Positions 48,270-59,937 of a DNA stretch of 64,000 bases are shown one piece after another. This DNA comes from Microcebus murinus (taxonomy: Eukaryota > Chordata > Mammalia > Primates > Cheirogaleidae). The stretch's first letter is position 1; each line of letters starts with the position of its first letter. The stretch is from positions 85,604,001 to 85,668,000 of the forward strand of contig NC_134108.1 of the NCBI RefSeq assembly GCF_040939455.1, read 5' to 3'. The translations under genes were made by a program, and so were the position numbers. Under the pieces are notes generated by a model that saw only the letters and a list, made by a program, of their open reading frames with translations, was not told the origin of the DNA and did no database searches.

Positions 48270-49520
48270 AATAGGACAGCTGATATGAGAGAGAGTATAC
48301 GAAAATCTATATTAAAATTGATTCCTTGAAATAAAATATACATGTTAATAATACAAACAGATTAGTTAGACTGGTATACAAAACAAAATTAAAACATGTT
48401 ATTCTCAATAAACATAAATTTAAAAATATAGTGGTATACAATTAATTTGGTCAAGGAATAACAAACAAATACCAAAAAAGAAGAAGAAAGTCCTTTTGAA
48501 AAACTATTAAGTAAAACAGGACTATCTTGTATTATATTAACATCTGGAAAAACAATAAAGCAGTATCTATTTAAATGAGACATAAAATTAAAAAATATAG
48601 TACAATAGGAACTTCTTTCAGAATATAAAAGATGGATAAGATGAAAATAAAGACATAGATTATTTGCATAATGCAGTAAGAAAATTCATTCTTACATTTA
48701 AAATATTGAATACAGCAGACAGAAAATGAGCCCTTTTTAAAGACATCATGAACTCAGAGCAAAGTGACTATGTATGATAAGATAATTAAATATATGTATG
48801 ATAAGATAAAGCACAAGATAATTTTAAATTCTGTAAAGCAGAAATCTTTTGGACTATATTTACTGACCATAATACAATAAAAAATGAAATTAATAATAAA
48901 CTAAAATGAAAAAAGCTAACACAATTCCTAAGATAAAAATGAAATCAAAACAGCAATTATAAGCTATTCAGAAATGAATTGCAATGAACCACCATACACT
49001 TCTGTGACACAAAGTAGTACAAAGAAAATGTGTAACATTAAATGTGTGCAGTAGAATTCAGTAACAATTTTAAATGAATTAATTAAATAAGCTAAAGATA
49101 AAAAACAACAGCCAAATAACCCCAAAGTAAGTAAAGCAAGCCTTAAGATAGAAATAAAAATCAATTTCTTTAATAATTAATAATATAATAATTATTAATA
49201 ATTAATAATATAATATAGCAGCAACAACAAATAAAGTAACAACAAAAGTGTAGATTTGATCAACAAAAACATGAAAGTCTCATAAAATAGGCAAATATTT
49301 TGTAGTTCAGAGAGAAGAGAATCACAAATATTAGGAATGAGAAAGTGGACCTAACTATAGATATAATATTATAATATAAATATTAAATTATAATATAAAA
49401 ATTAAAATGTGAATAAATACCATATGCAAGTATATATCAAAAATTTGAAGAATTTTATATATCTGGTATAAGAAAAAAGTGAAGAAGTTTAAAGGGCTGT
49501 TAAAGAAAATGAGAATATGA
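48270..49520 (+). repeat. Ancient L1 ORF2 remnant
   Basis: A-rich plus-strand sequence. Blocks such as 'ccaaataaccccaaagtaag' and 'aagccttaagatagaaataa' resemble the ORF2 linker region of old L1. Small AT-repeat expansions lie at 49175-49215 and 49355-49400. The coding sense is fully destroyed. Confidence 0.45.
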
Positions 49521-50924
49521 AATGAGAGATGCCGTGGAGTCAAAGAAATAGGTTACAGAAAGGAGAAATGGGCTCTCATCAGCATAAATAATAGAAAAAA
49601 TTCTGATAGGCAAAAGCTCAATTAAAACTGGATCTGGCAATTTGGAGTTATTTGAATTACAATATATTATACTCCCCTTGAGCAGAAAAAAACTTAGTGT
49701 TGTAAGTAACTATGTGTTTCTGAGGATGTACAAACTCTAGTCTAAGTAAACTTCTGCATCTTACAAGGAATTATCCTATAAAGAAAGTGGTTTTAATATC
49801 ATCGGTGGTATTGCTGGGCTCTAAATGTCACTGACTTCAATTTTTTTAATGTTTTATACAAACAAAAAGGTTTTTCTTTATAAATGCAAAAGCTAATTTG
49901 AGGCTTCCTTTGGGAATACTATTACTGATAATAATAAATCATTTAGAGATATTATATGTTTTCGAATAGCACTTTGAATCTGATTATGAGGTTGCATACC
50001 TTCAAAATCTTCCCATACTCACCTACTATAAAGCAGCATGTAGTTTTGAAGATTTAGTTTAAAAGAAATTTATTGAACCAATCAGTCTCAGAAGGTTTAG
50101 AACACTGGTCACTGTTACGGATCAATACAGGTATAATTTCTATTCAACTGCACTGGTGAATTATTTTATTTTGTTTTTCTATGAGATGAGTCCTGTTGAA
50201 ATTTTTTTCCCTATAGAAACTAAAATGTTATAAAACAAGTAGTGGTAAACAAACTAGTCTGAGAATAGCTTGTTTGACTTTTCTGACTTCAGCTGTTTGA
50301 AATAGAGATAAATGTACCTATATAGCTTTCAATCTATTAATATTTTTTATCAATGGACAAAAACAAATATTTAATATGACCTCTGCAAAATAATAAGTTT
50401 AATTTTTATAGACTGAATATTTGCATTCCTGTTTTATCTACCTCTTCTTTAAACATGAAATATGCTTGTATAATTAGGAGATATCAAAAAGAAAATATCC
50501 CGTAGGACCTGATCCACAGCAATCTCTCAATCTCCAACTATATGTTTTCCTAATCCTTGCTGCTGAGAAAATATTTATAAAATCTACTAGACAGTACAAC
50601 AAAATATGGAGTTGCAGGGAATTTCTTTCGCCAAAGTCATTGTCAAATGTGTGAAGGAATATAAGTAAAAAAATATTTTTCTCACCACATTAAATATTTA
50701 TATTTATAGATTTACATACATATGTATATACATCTAATGCAGAACCTTACATTAAAACATATATACAGTTGCAACAAAATTAGTTCAGCTCTTCTTTAAA
50801 ACTCTTAGTTCCTTAAACATGCTTTGGTTTCTTTTGCTCTCTTTAACCTCAACCAGTGCTGGTCTCTTGGCTTGACACACTTCATTCCCATTTTAAGCTG
50901 GAAACCTCCTATCCTTCCTTCCTA
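49521..50924. other. AT-rich single-copy DNA, nothing recognised
   Basis: No supported feature. Confidence 0.5.
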
Positions 50925-51060
50925 CCACACCTTCCTATCTCCTTCAAGAAGGTTTTCCTGATTCTGTAAGACCAGGATGGAAATATTTTCTTGGTAATCC
51001 AATAATATCCTGCCCTCTTTCATCTTAGCATTTATCAAACTATGTTAGAATCACCTGGTT
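50925..51060 (+). repeat. L2 remnant
   Basis: 'ctccttcaagaaggttttcc', 'tgattctgtaagaccaggat' and 'tagcatttatcaaactatgt' follow the distal L2 sequence on the plus strand. It is diverged. Confidence 0.55.
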
Positions 51061-51097
51061 AATCATGTACAGACACACTAGGTTACTATAGAGGTAG

Positions 51098-51488
51098 ACA
51101 AATGATACAGGCCATATCCAACTGGACACCTGCTTCTGTACTGCCCATGAGCTAAGAATAGTTGTTGTTATATGATTAAAAGTTTAAAAAGAAATAAAAA
51201 TCATATTTTATGACATGAGAAATCATACGAAATTCAAGTTTCAATGTCTATAAAGGAAATTTTACTGGAACACATTAAGGTTAAAGCTTAATGATTGAAA
51301 GGTATATAAAACACGTAGACTGAATTAATAGTCTTGGGAACACAACCATACCCATTCATTTCCCCATTTTCTATGGCTGCTTTTGAGCTGAGATAGCAGA
51401 GTTCAGTAGTTGTAACAGAGAATATATATTCTGCACTGCCAAAAATGTTTGCTATCTGACTCATTGCAGAAAGTGTTTGCCAACACCT
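51098..51488 (+). mobile_element. hAT-group DNA transposon relic interrupted by a 62-bp insertion
   Basis: The order 'cccatgagctaagaatagtt', 'gaaatcatacgaaattcaag', 'ttttactggaacaca', 'acccattcatttcc', 'tctatggctgcttttgagct' and 'tgcagaaagtgtttgccaac' follows a common mammalian hAT MITE. Between 'ggaacaca' (51267-51274) and its repeat (51337-51344) lie 62 bp not found in that element. Confidence 0.75.
51275..51336. repeat. 62-bp insertion with 8-bp target duplication, duplicate of 56381-56439
   Basis: It is bounded by ggaacaca on both sides. 59 of the 62 bases align with 56381-56439 with three substitutions (same orientation, 5.1 kb away). It has no terminal inverted repeat and no poly-A. 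It is therefore not a typical SINE, LINE or hAT element. Confidence 0.85.
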
Positions 51489-54400
51489 TGTCTGCAATAT
51501 CAACCTACAGTGATATCCACTAATATGATAGCTTCAAACCCTCAATACCATTTTTTTTTCAGTAGCCCCCAGGATATTGAAGAGTATCTTTATTGTTTTC
51601 TCTGCTCACTATTGTGGCAGTTCAGATTCACTGTTGCTGCCTCCAATGCTGGATGCTCTAGAAATTGACAGTCCTGTAGATTAGTATTGTTGTGAGCTGA
51701 GCTATACCATTGACATTGTTTATGGCAAAGGTGGGGCTGAAGGCTGGGCCATCTCTCAGGAAGGGCTTGAAAAGTCTTCTGGTTTCCATGAGCCCTGTTC
51801 TTCTCCTGCTACCAAAGGTGGAAATATTTTGGTGCTTCCTTTTGTAGATCTTCCTGTCCCTGCAACCATTTTGTCAGGGTTAAGCTTTGGAGGCCCACAG
51901 GCCATTATAATGTCTAATAAACTTTCAGCCCCCAAGAACCAATTTTTATCCCCTTAGGAGTATTGTAGCCTCTATTAGAAATGCATGTGTTAGAATAATG
52001 CCAATTAAGTATTAACCCACAAACCCATAATTCATCTGGTAGCTGCAAAACATCTACAAACCTAAAAAGAAAGTATTCAGCCTGGAAACAATGTAGCTGA
52101 GCACACTTTAGGTCCTTGTCCCATAAACCTATGTCATTTTCACATTTAATATGAAAAGAAAGTGATATAAGTTCTTATTTTCCTCTTACAGAATTAGATT
52201 TATTTTATCATAACATCAAATTGACTACTTGGCATTGGCTGAGGGTGCAGTAAACAAGCCACCAGGTGACTCAAGGAAATAATTGGAACTAGTTCAATTC
52301 ATATGCAACTGGCAATGCTCTTTTCCTGCCACCATCATCAATTTGAGATTTGTAGGTTCTTCCTTACCATTGCCATATAAATGTCTTTCATGCTCTCCCA
52401 TTGCCTTCTAGGTTATTTTAATCAGATTTCACAGATATGCGTAATGGCAGGGTTGAAGATATATTATGAATGACAAGCCCTTTGGTGATAAGGGAAGATC
52501 CAGCAGCCAAGGCTTCACTCATTAAGGTGGTTCATGGCAAACTGATTTTCCTCAAACTCCATATAACCTTGCAGAGAAAGTTTTACTTCTGAACCTCTAT
52601 CACCAAAGGGCTTATATTATAGTTGCATATTCATTTAAAGATATCCTTATCAATTTATTAGAGAGCTACCCTGAAGTCATAATAAAACTTTCTGATATGA
52701 CCAGGAACACATTTAAAGGAAATGGTTCACATCGGTGACTGCTATAGAAAGAATTCCTTGATGACAATTTTCTACAAAGACCAAAAAGTTAATTGACCTT
52801 TCAAAAGGACCAAAGCATGCCATCAGGTTCTACTTCAACCATTCTAAATTGCTCATAAAATAGAATTCAATTTTACCACTCCTACCCATTTTGTGTGGGT
52901 ATCCTTTGGCTAAATATACACATGAAGGCATTGTTAAAAATAATTATCATCATTTTTATATTTTCTATTTCAAAGAATTAGAAATTTCTAAAATGTGCCT
53001 ATATTATTTCTAAGAAAGACTTTGCAGAATTTTAATGTGAGTTGACAGCAAAATATTTTAAGTGATATCCCTACTCTGTGATTATTCTGAAATATCCATA
53101 TTGAAAATATATGAATCAAACATAATAATTTAATACATTGCTATTCTGATATTTTTTCATTCTTTCATGCTAATTTAAACTTTATTTAATGTTAATATTG
53201 GGAACAGTAGCATGCCTCAACTGATATTTTACCCATCAAAGAATACAGTTTTACCTTTATTTGATTTTGGAGTAAAAAATTATTTGCAGCTTATATGAAC
53301 ATAAAGTAGCTCTCTCATTATCCCAAAAATATCATCACATATATAATTTCAAAATATTTTGTTTCATTTGTAGCCAGAGCTTTTAATGACCTGTAGACTT
53401 AAAAAAAATTGACTTATTTTTAGCTTTCCTTTTACCTACTAGAACACACACTTTTTTCTCTATAAATAAATTCTTCCTTTGCCTTACTCAGCCATGTTTT
53501 TAAGGTAAGAAGTAATTTAATTACTACTCAAATTCTGTTCAAAGTATTAATAATGTATAATACCTTGAATATGATAAATATATTTAATTTTAAATTTATC
53601 TGTGAAATGTTCTCAAATTTGTTTTTTGGTGGAAAGGCAAGCATGAAAGTGCCTATAAGGTAAACACAGTGGAAAGTTTCTTGGACATCTTTTTATGAAA
53701 AAATAAAAAGAAAGAAAGAAAGAAAGAGTGAAACAAAGAAGGGAAGGCAAACATACAGATACAACTTTGTGTTACCTTAAGGTACTAGGATTGGAGAGGA
53801 AGTAATGAGGTTTTTCTTAGCCTTTTAATCATCTAGAATGCTTGATTTTTGTGTTAAACTACACTTGTATCCTTAGAAAGGTAATAGAAATATCTTTTAC
53901 AAAAAAAGTTAGGATTTAAGCTTTTTTCCTTAGCTTAGCTAATATTTTTTGGCCATAATTATTTGAAAATATAGTGTCAACAGCCCAGTGAAGTATGGCT
54001 GAAGGTATGGTGCTAAATATTTTCAGAATTTATTAATCTGAAATATACCCACAAAGATATTTAAGTCCAATTTCTTTGTTTTCAAATTTATTCCTGTGGT
54101 AATTTGTAAAATTAGATAAAATATGGGTTTTTTTTTTTCTTCAAAATAAAAGAAGCAATGAAAATTTGTTAAAGAATAATCATGGCAAGCAATCTAGTAC
54201 CCTGTTTTATACTGTGTTCATAATCCCCATTTAGAGATTTGGATATTACACCAAGTTACTTTCGATAACTTTATTAACAAACTGGTAGAGGGAATTTATT
54301 TCTAGTGTTGCACTCTGCAGATAATTTTGTGAATAAATTCCATTCCACAACTAGAGCAATCAAACCTAAAATAGAGATGTATTTACTAAAATCAATGCAG

Positions 54401-54974
54401 TATAAATGCATGTTTTCTTTCAAGACAATAAAGCAGTGATGTGTAAAACAGTATAATCATGCTTGAGAAAAGGACTCAAGGTACCAAATACCATTAAACT
54501 CTTTCCTATCTGCAGTAAAAGGTGTGTGCTTACGTTCTTAAATATATGAAAATGTATGCATATATACCTTTGGAACAACATGCATTTATCTGCTCCTCTC
54601 TATGCGGAGAAAACAAGAAATATAACAAAAAGAGAAATGATGAATCTTTTGGAGAAATTAATCATGTCTTACTCTCAACAGAGATAGTGGAATAAGACCC
54701 AATTCCCTATTTTATCACTCTCATGATGCCCTTCAGAGAAAAATTACAAGCAGTTGATGTCTGCTCCAAGTTGTGGGTTTTCAGGAACCTAATGATTTAA
54801 GTTCACACTCTAGCTGATGGCTGTGAAGGTAATCAGTGAATAGAGTCCTTAATGTGTGTCCAGTGTACAAACAAGTTAGCCTCTGCTATCTGAAACATGC
54901 ATGAGGTCTTTTAGTAATTAATTAATTTCTTTAATTTTTAGCAGTCAATCATCATGACCATTACAAAGGCATTT
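51489..54974. other. Single-copy DNA with a small inverted repeat and a GAAA microsatellite
   Basis: No exon is supported. A 16-bp perfect inverted repeat pair bounds 52475-52613, described separately. A (GAAA)n tract lies at 53703-53727. The segment 51.7-52.9 kb is less AT-rich than its surroundings, without recognised repeats. Confidence 0.45.
52475..52613. repeat. 139-bp segment bounded by 16-bp inverted repeats
   Basis: aagccctttggtgata at 52475-52490 has its exact reverse complement tatcaccaaagggctt at 52598-52613. It could be a small MITE or a hairpin-forming segment. No clear target duplication is visible. Confidence 0.7.
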
Positions 54975-55290
54975 TAATTATACTTTTATTTTTAATTGAC
55001 AAATAATTTTATATATCTATATATAGGGTGAAGGATGATGTTTAGATACATTATACATTATGGAATGATCAAATCAGGTAATTAACATAGCCTTCACCTC
55101 ACATGCTTATTATTTCTTTGTGGTGAAAACATTTAAAATCCATACATTTAGCAATTTTGAAATATACAACACATTGTTATTAACTACAGTCACTTTGCTG
55201 TGTAATAGATCACCAGAAATCATTCCTTTTAATTGAAATTTTTAACCCTGACCAATATTTTCCCTTTCCCTGCCTACTCCTCCAAGGAAA
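54975..55290 (-). mobile_element. Old L1 3'-UTR fragment
   Basis: 'tttttaattgacaaataatt', 'gaatgatcaaatcaggtaat', 'caattttgaaatatacaaca' and 'taatagatcaccagaaatca' match the reverse complement of an L1MA/L1MB-type 3' UTR. It has no coding part. Confidence 0.75.
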
Positions 55291-55634
55291 ATTTTGACAA
55301 TATAAATGTTATCTATAAGTTATATCATGTAAATTATCTCTAAGTTATATCATAAATGGGAGAAATTAAAATATTAGGTATACACAGTATGTCCTATCTG
55401 TGCTTACCTTTTCTATTTGCTTTTTAGACCTTAAGGAAATTAAAGTAACACTAATAATAGCATTAATAACCTTTTCTTTGTGGAGAACTTAATATATACT
55501 ACAGACATATATTGTTTCTGGCAAGCATCACAAAAAACTTGTGAATACATAGGTATCATTATTATTATCCCCCATTTGCTTCAGCAACAAGATGCAAATT
55601 CATATTCATAGTTTCTACGTTAAGTTGCTCAAGT
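55291..55634. other. AT-rich DNA with a possible MIR trace
   Basis: The part just before the Alu ('cattattattatcccccatt') may be a minus-strand MIR fragment interrupted by the Alu. Otherwise nothing is seen. Confidence 0.35.
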
Positions 55635-55990
55635 CTGCTTTTGTTTTTTTTTTTTTTTGAGACAGAGTGTTGCTTTGTTGCCCAGGCTAGAGTGAGTGCC
55701 ATGGCGTCAGCCTAGCTCACAGCAACCTCAAACTCCTGGGCTCAGCAATCCTCTGCCTCAGCCTCCTGAGTAGCTGGGACTACAGGCATGCGCCACCATG
55801 CCTGGCTAAATTTCTCTCTCTATATATATAAGTTGGCCAATTAATTTCTTTCTATTTATAGTAGAGACAGGGTCTCACTCTTGCTCAGGCTGGTTTCAAA
55901 CTCCTGACCTTGAGCAATCCTCCTGCCTTGGCCTCCCAGAGTGCTAGGATTACAGGCGTGAGCCACTGTGCCCGGCCTGCTTTTGTTTTT
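55635..55990 (-). mobile_element. Dimeric strepsirrhine-type Alu with 14-bp target duplication
   Basis: A poly-T, then the reverse complement of both 7SL-derived arms, ending 'ggattacaggcgtgagccac' and gtgcccggcc. The middle linker is the long A/T-rich 'aagttggccaattaatttct' form, and the left arm has 'gccatggcgtcagcctagct', both typical of lemur/galago Alus. The target duplication ctgcttttgttttt is at 55635-55648 and 55977-55990. It is well preserved and so probably the youngest SINE in the window. Confidence 0.95.
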
Positions 55991-57106
55991 GATGGTCTAT
56001 GTGCTAAACAGAATCTACATTCTAGAATCTGGTTGTTTTTAACATTTCTATTTTTTTAGTTCAGGGAAATTGCTATTAAAAATGTTTTTAGAGTGATTAT
56101 TGAATTATTCAATGCAGAACAACTCCATATTTTTTATGAATACTGAGAGCCCAAGTATGTGGTCTACACTTTGCACAGTGTGTGTCATGTGATAAACTTT
56201 CAAATGTTGGCAGCTAGCCATTTTTTATTTAGTTATGTTTTTAAATAATTGAGCCCTAATCAGACTAAAACAAAAGGCAAAATATTGCTAGATTCTATGT
56301 TTTTTAATATTAGAGAGCAATAGGTTTCCAAAATATTCTAAGTGTTGTTACAAGGTCTTAAAGAAATCAGATATTATAAAAAGGTTATAGCTTAATGATC
56401 GAAAGGTATATAAAACACGTAGTCTGAATTAATAGTCTTACATTTTATTAATATATTTGTAATTATATATCTTACTGTTATTTTGGTAAGAAAATTAAAA
56501 TAGTCAACTAGAGCTTAATATATATGCTGATAAAAGCTCTCATAATCAGGATTTTTAGAAAATTATGAAATTGTAACTTTCTAAATTCTCCCAAACTTGA
56601 ATCTCTATATCAAAGTTAAAGATGTGGCATTATGCATGCTATCATTCTTTTGCTCTTTTAGACTTTGGCCTCATCTTTCCATGCCCATTTGGTTAATTAC
56701 AACATATGGAAGCTTCAGATTCCACTGTTTCCTCAACCACTGTCTTCTCTGGCTCCATAGGATTCACAGATGCCTTTCCTTCTGTGGAGCACTATGGTAA
56801 ATGACGTGCTTTGGGAAAGCTAACCCAGTTTGCTTCAGGTGAAATGTTTGGAATGTAGATATCAAGCTACAAAGACCAATTTGGAGACTGGAAATTTAAA
56901 GAGATGAGTTGGGATTGAGAAAGACTTTATTAAGGAAGAACTATCAGAATGATGTGACATATCAGATATTGACATACATAGGTGAAGACTAGTAAATAAG
57001 ATTTTAGATGGTTAATAAATAAAAGATGCTTTCCCTTCAAAAAACAGAAAGGAAAAATGTTTAGAGAATTAAAACTAGTATACTACAGTAAACAAGGAAC
57101 AGAACA
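55991..57106. other. AT-rich single-copy DNA; donor-like copy of the 62-bp insertion
   Basis: No gene is supported. 56381-56439 matches 51277-51335 at 56 of 59 positions. Its flanks do not show a target duplication, so this copy looks like the resident one. Confidence 0.5.
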
Positions 57107-57695
57107 GATATTTCCTCCTATAGGGGAAAAATGCCCCCGTAGGGTCTTAGTTGGAATGGACCCCTGTTACAAAAGACAGATTAATCAGAAAGAAACAAAT
57201 TGAAGTTTATTAGCATGTATGTTTCATATATACCTGGTAGATACCCAGAAATTAGTAGTTTTCATAGAGTTAGCTTTGTATTCTAACTTATATAGCATCT
57301 TCAACATGAACAGTTAATTTTTAGAGAAGTGAAAAGACTAAGTAAAAGGACTTTGAGTCTCTGTGGGTGGTACCTTGGGAAAATACAAATAAGTGGCAGA
57401 TAAAGGCTAGTTAGTAAAGCTTGCTAATATAAATTCCTCTGGTATCATCTCTAGGCCAATAGGGTCTAAAGCTGTGATCAGTGGTTAACCTTTGTTCTCC
57501 CTGGTAGACAAGGGGCAGGATACCTTTTATCTTTGTAAATCTATGTACTTCTTGTAGACAAATAGAGAGAGGGCAGGCAGACTTCTACATCAATTTCTTC
57601 TTAATTTTCTTCAGGTCAGCAGTCCTTTTATTTGGGGGAGGCCTATTGTTTTCTATATTTCATTTCCCATATCTACCGCCTCCTCCCACAATGCA
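57107..57695 (-). repeat. Probable solo LTR of an old endogenous retrovirus-like element
   Basis: On the minus strand the sequence has an AATAAA close to the left edge ('aataaacttcaatttgtttc' reversed at about 57195-57215), followed by a U5-like end. Its overall length is about 590 bp and it has no open frame. The wording resembles mammalian ERV LTRs, but I cannot name the family. No internal viral genes are visible. The borders are approximate. Confidence 0.5.
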
Positions 57696-58317
57696 GACAA
57701 ACACTGTAGGCAAAGTAACTAATATATTTGACATTATTTCAATATTTTGGGGCACTCTAATTTTTCTACATGGAATAGCTGGAATACCAACATCTCTGAA
57801 ACATGTTGAAGTGTGTTGATAATTATGGTTAGTGTATTTCCTAGTGAATCACATATTTTTAAATATGTAGCCCAAGAAGAAAAGTTACCCAGGAAAAAAT
57901 GCCCTTTGCTTTGTGGGTTTCACACAATGCAATATAACTGCTAATCCAGTAAAAATTTATGTTCTAAGCACTTTTATTAGCATTATATTCTTAATGGCAT
58001 TTATTTGGAAAGAAATGTTAGATATGTGTAAATAAAATAAATGTTATATGATATACATCAAAGAAAAATAATCAAGAGCAGACAAAGTGTATGTTCATTA
58101 GCAGGCATAGGAAAGAGAATTTATATTTTTGTGTTATATCCAATCATCCACATCACAATCATGTAGTCCTTTTTAGATGGACTGAGTAAAAGACAAAGAA
58201 GAAGATAATTCAAATTCTTTGCACAAATCCTAAAGCAAAAGGAGAGATATTCAGGACTCTCCAAGTGCAGTGACTCTGAATGTGAGTCCCTGAATGTTCT
58301 ATGTGTTTCCTCAAGAC
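57696..58317. other. AT-rich DNA, nothing recognised
   Basis: No supported gene or repeat. Confidence 0.45.
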
Positions 58318-58507
58318 CAGGCATCCTCAAACTATGGCCCGCAGACCACATGAGGGTATTTTGCCTGTTTGTTTTTTTACTTCAAAATAAGATATGTGCA
58401 GTATGGATAGGAATTTGTTCATAGTCTTTTTTAAACTATAGCCCAGCCCTCAAATGGTCTGAGGGACAGTGAACTGTCCCCCTGTTTAAAAAGTTTGAGG
58501 ACCCCTG
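58318..58507. mobile_element. Short hAT MITE (190 bp) with 8-bp target duplication
   Basis: The ends are caggcatcctcaaactatgg and aaaaagtttgaggacccctg, imperfect terminal inverted repeats of the hAT type. Flanks ctcaagac (58310-58317) and ctctaaac (58508-58515) match at six of eight positions, a decayed target duplication. There is no coding capacity. Confidence 0.8.
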
Positions 58508-59466
58508 CTCTAAACACACTAATGGCTCATCACTGAGAGGGATGGAGGAGCTATTAAATGATTCTGGAATTAGAGAACTACAAGGTCAAACATGACACCA
58601 GCATAAGGGCTATCAGAAAGAAAAATGGAGAGAAGAGAAAAGATTTCAAAGGAGAATTAGAATTACTGAGAGAAAATATTCTTTGCTAATTAAGGATAGA
58701 TACATCCAGCCCAAGTACTGTTTTATTGAAGAGTTAGGAAAAGTTACCCTGAACCTAGAATATATGACCCTTTGGGTACAAAAAGACCTCATTGATCCTA
58801 CCAACAATAGCAGAGTAGTTTTGCTTGCTTTTAATCATCTAGCTATAAGTTTGCTCTCATGAAAACTAAGCTAATTGTGTGTTACTATAACTATAGTTTT
58901 ACCTGGAGGATGCTTACAGATTGGCAGCCTACATAGAAGTTGTACAGGTAAAAAAATTATATTCTCCAAGCTGTTGCTTTGAGGAAGACAGCTCCAGGCA
59001 AGAAAGCTCTCAGCAGCCAGAAATCTGCTGAGCACTCCTCTGTTTTCAATGCCAGACATAGACCATAGCAGAATTAATTAGCCATAGCAAATTGAAATTA
59101 TCAAGTTTTCCAACCTATTTTAATCAGTAAAAGTACATATGAACCATACCACTATGCCAAAGGGCATCAGACAACCTATAGGAAGATTTGGAGAATCAGA
59201 GTGATTGATGATGGAGGAAATGACAAACTTACTTTACTTGTAACAGAAACACATTATCTTATATACGATCTGTACAGAACTTTCTAAAAATGGATCTGGG
59301 GGTAGAGCTGACTCAAAAAGCTTGAGAGATATCCATAGAAACAGGTAGATACTAGATATCTAATGGCTCCCAAATTCTTTAATCATGTTTTCCCAATAGT
59401 TGTTTATTTAAAAACCACATAAATGTATTACTATACTATTATATTGTAAATGTTTTAAAAACCTAT
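58508..59466. other. Single-copy DNA, nothing recognised
   Basis: No supported feature. Confidence 0.5.
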
Positions 59467-59842
59467 CTTTCTTAGTTCATTTGTGCTGCTATACCAGTAT
59501 ATCACACACTGGGTAATTTGTAATGAACAGAAATTTATGAGCTCATGGTTCTGGAGTTAGGGAAGTCCCACAGCAAGGGGTCAGCATCTGGCAAGGGTCT
59601 TTTTGCTACATCATCTTATGACAGAAAGGCAAAGAGAATGTGGGGGAGGTCGTGACAAACTCTTCCCTCTGTACGGAACCCATGCCCAAGATAATGAACC
59701 TCAATGATAGTATTAATCCATTTGTGAGAGTGTAGCTCTCATGACCTAATCGTCTTTTCATGGCCCCTCTCTCTTAATATTGTTATTATGGCGATTAAAT
59801 TTCAACATGAGTTCAGGTGGAGATATTCAAACCATAGCAATT
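59467..59842 (-). repeat. MaLR-type solo LTR
   Basis: 'catttgtgctgctatacca', 'actgggtaatttgtaatga', 'tctggagttagggaagtcc', 'tcatgacctaatcgtctttt' and 'ttcaaaccatagca' match the reverse complement of a mammalian apparent LTR retrotransposon (MST/MLT1 group) LTR. It is a solo LTR without internal sequence. Confidence 0.75.
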
Positions 59843-59859
59843 TAAAATTAAAAATTTTA

Positions 59860-59937
59860 AAATGGGGGAAGGGCATAACTCTAACCCTTCTTAGGGAGAG
59901 GAAAGATATACAATGTAAGCAAAATGTCAAAAATATT
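59860..59937 (+). mobile_element. L1 3'-UTR fragment of the same subfamily as the full-length L1
   Basis: 'gggcataactctaacccttc', 'ttagggagaggaaagatata' and 'caatgtaagcaaaatgtcaa' is the reverse complement of 26583-26660 in the full-length L1 3' UTR, with few differences. Only about 75 bp is present, and it lacks the L1 3' terminus. Confidence 0.8.
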
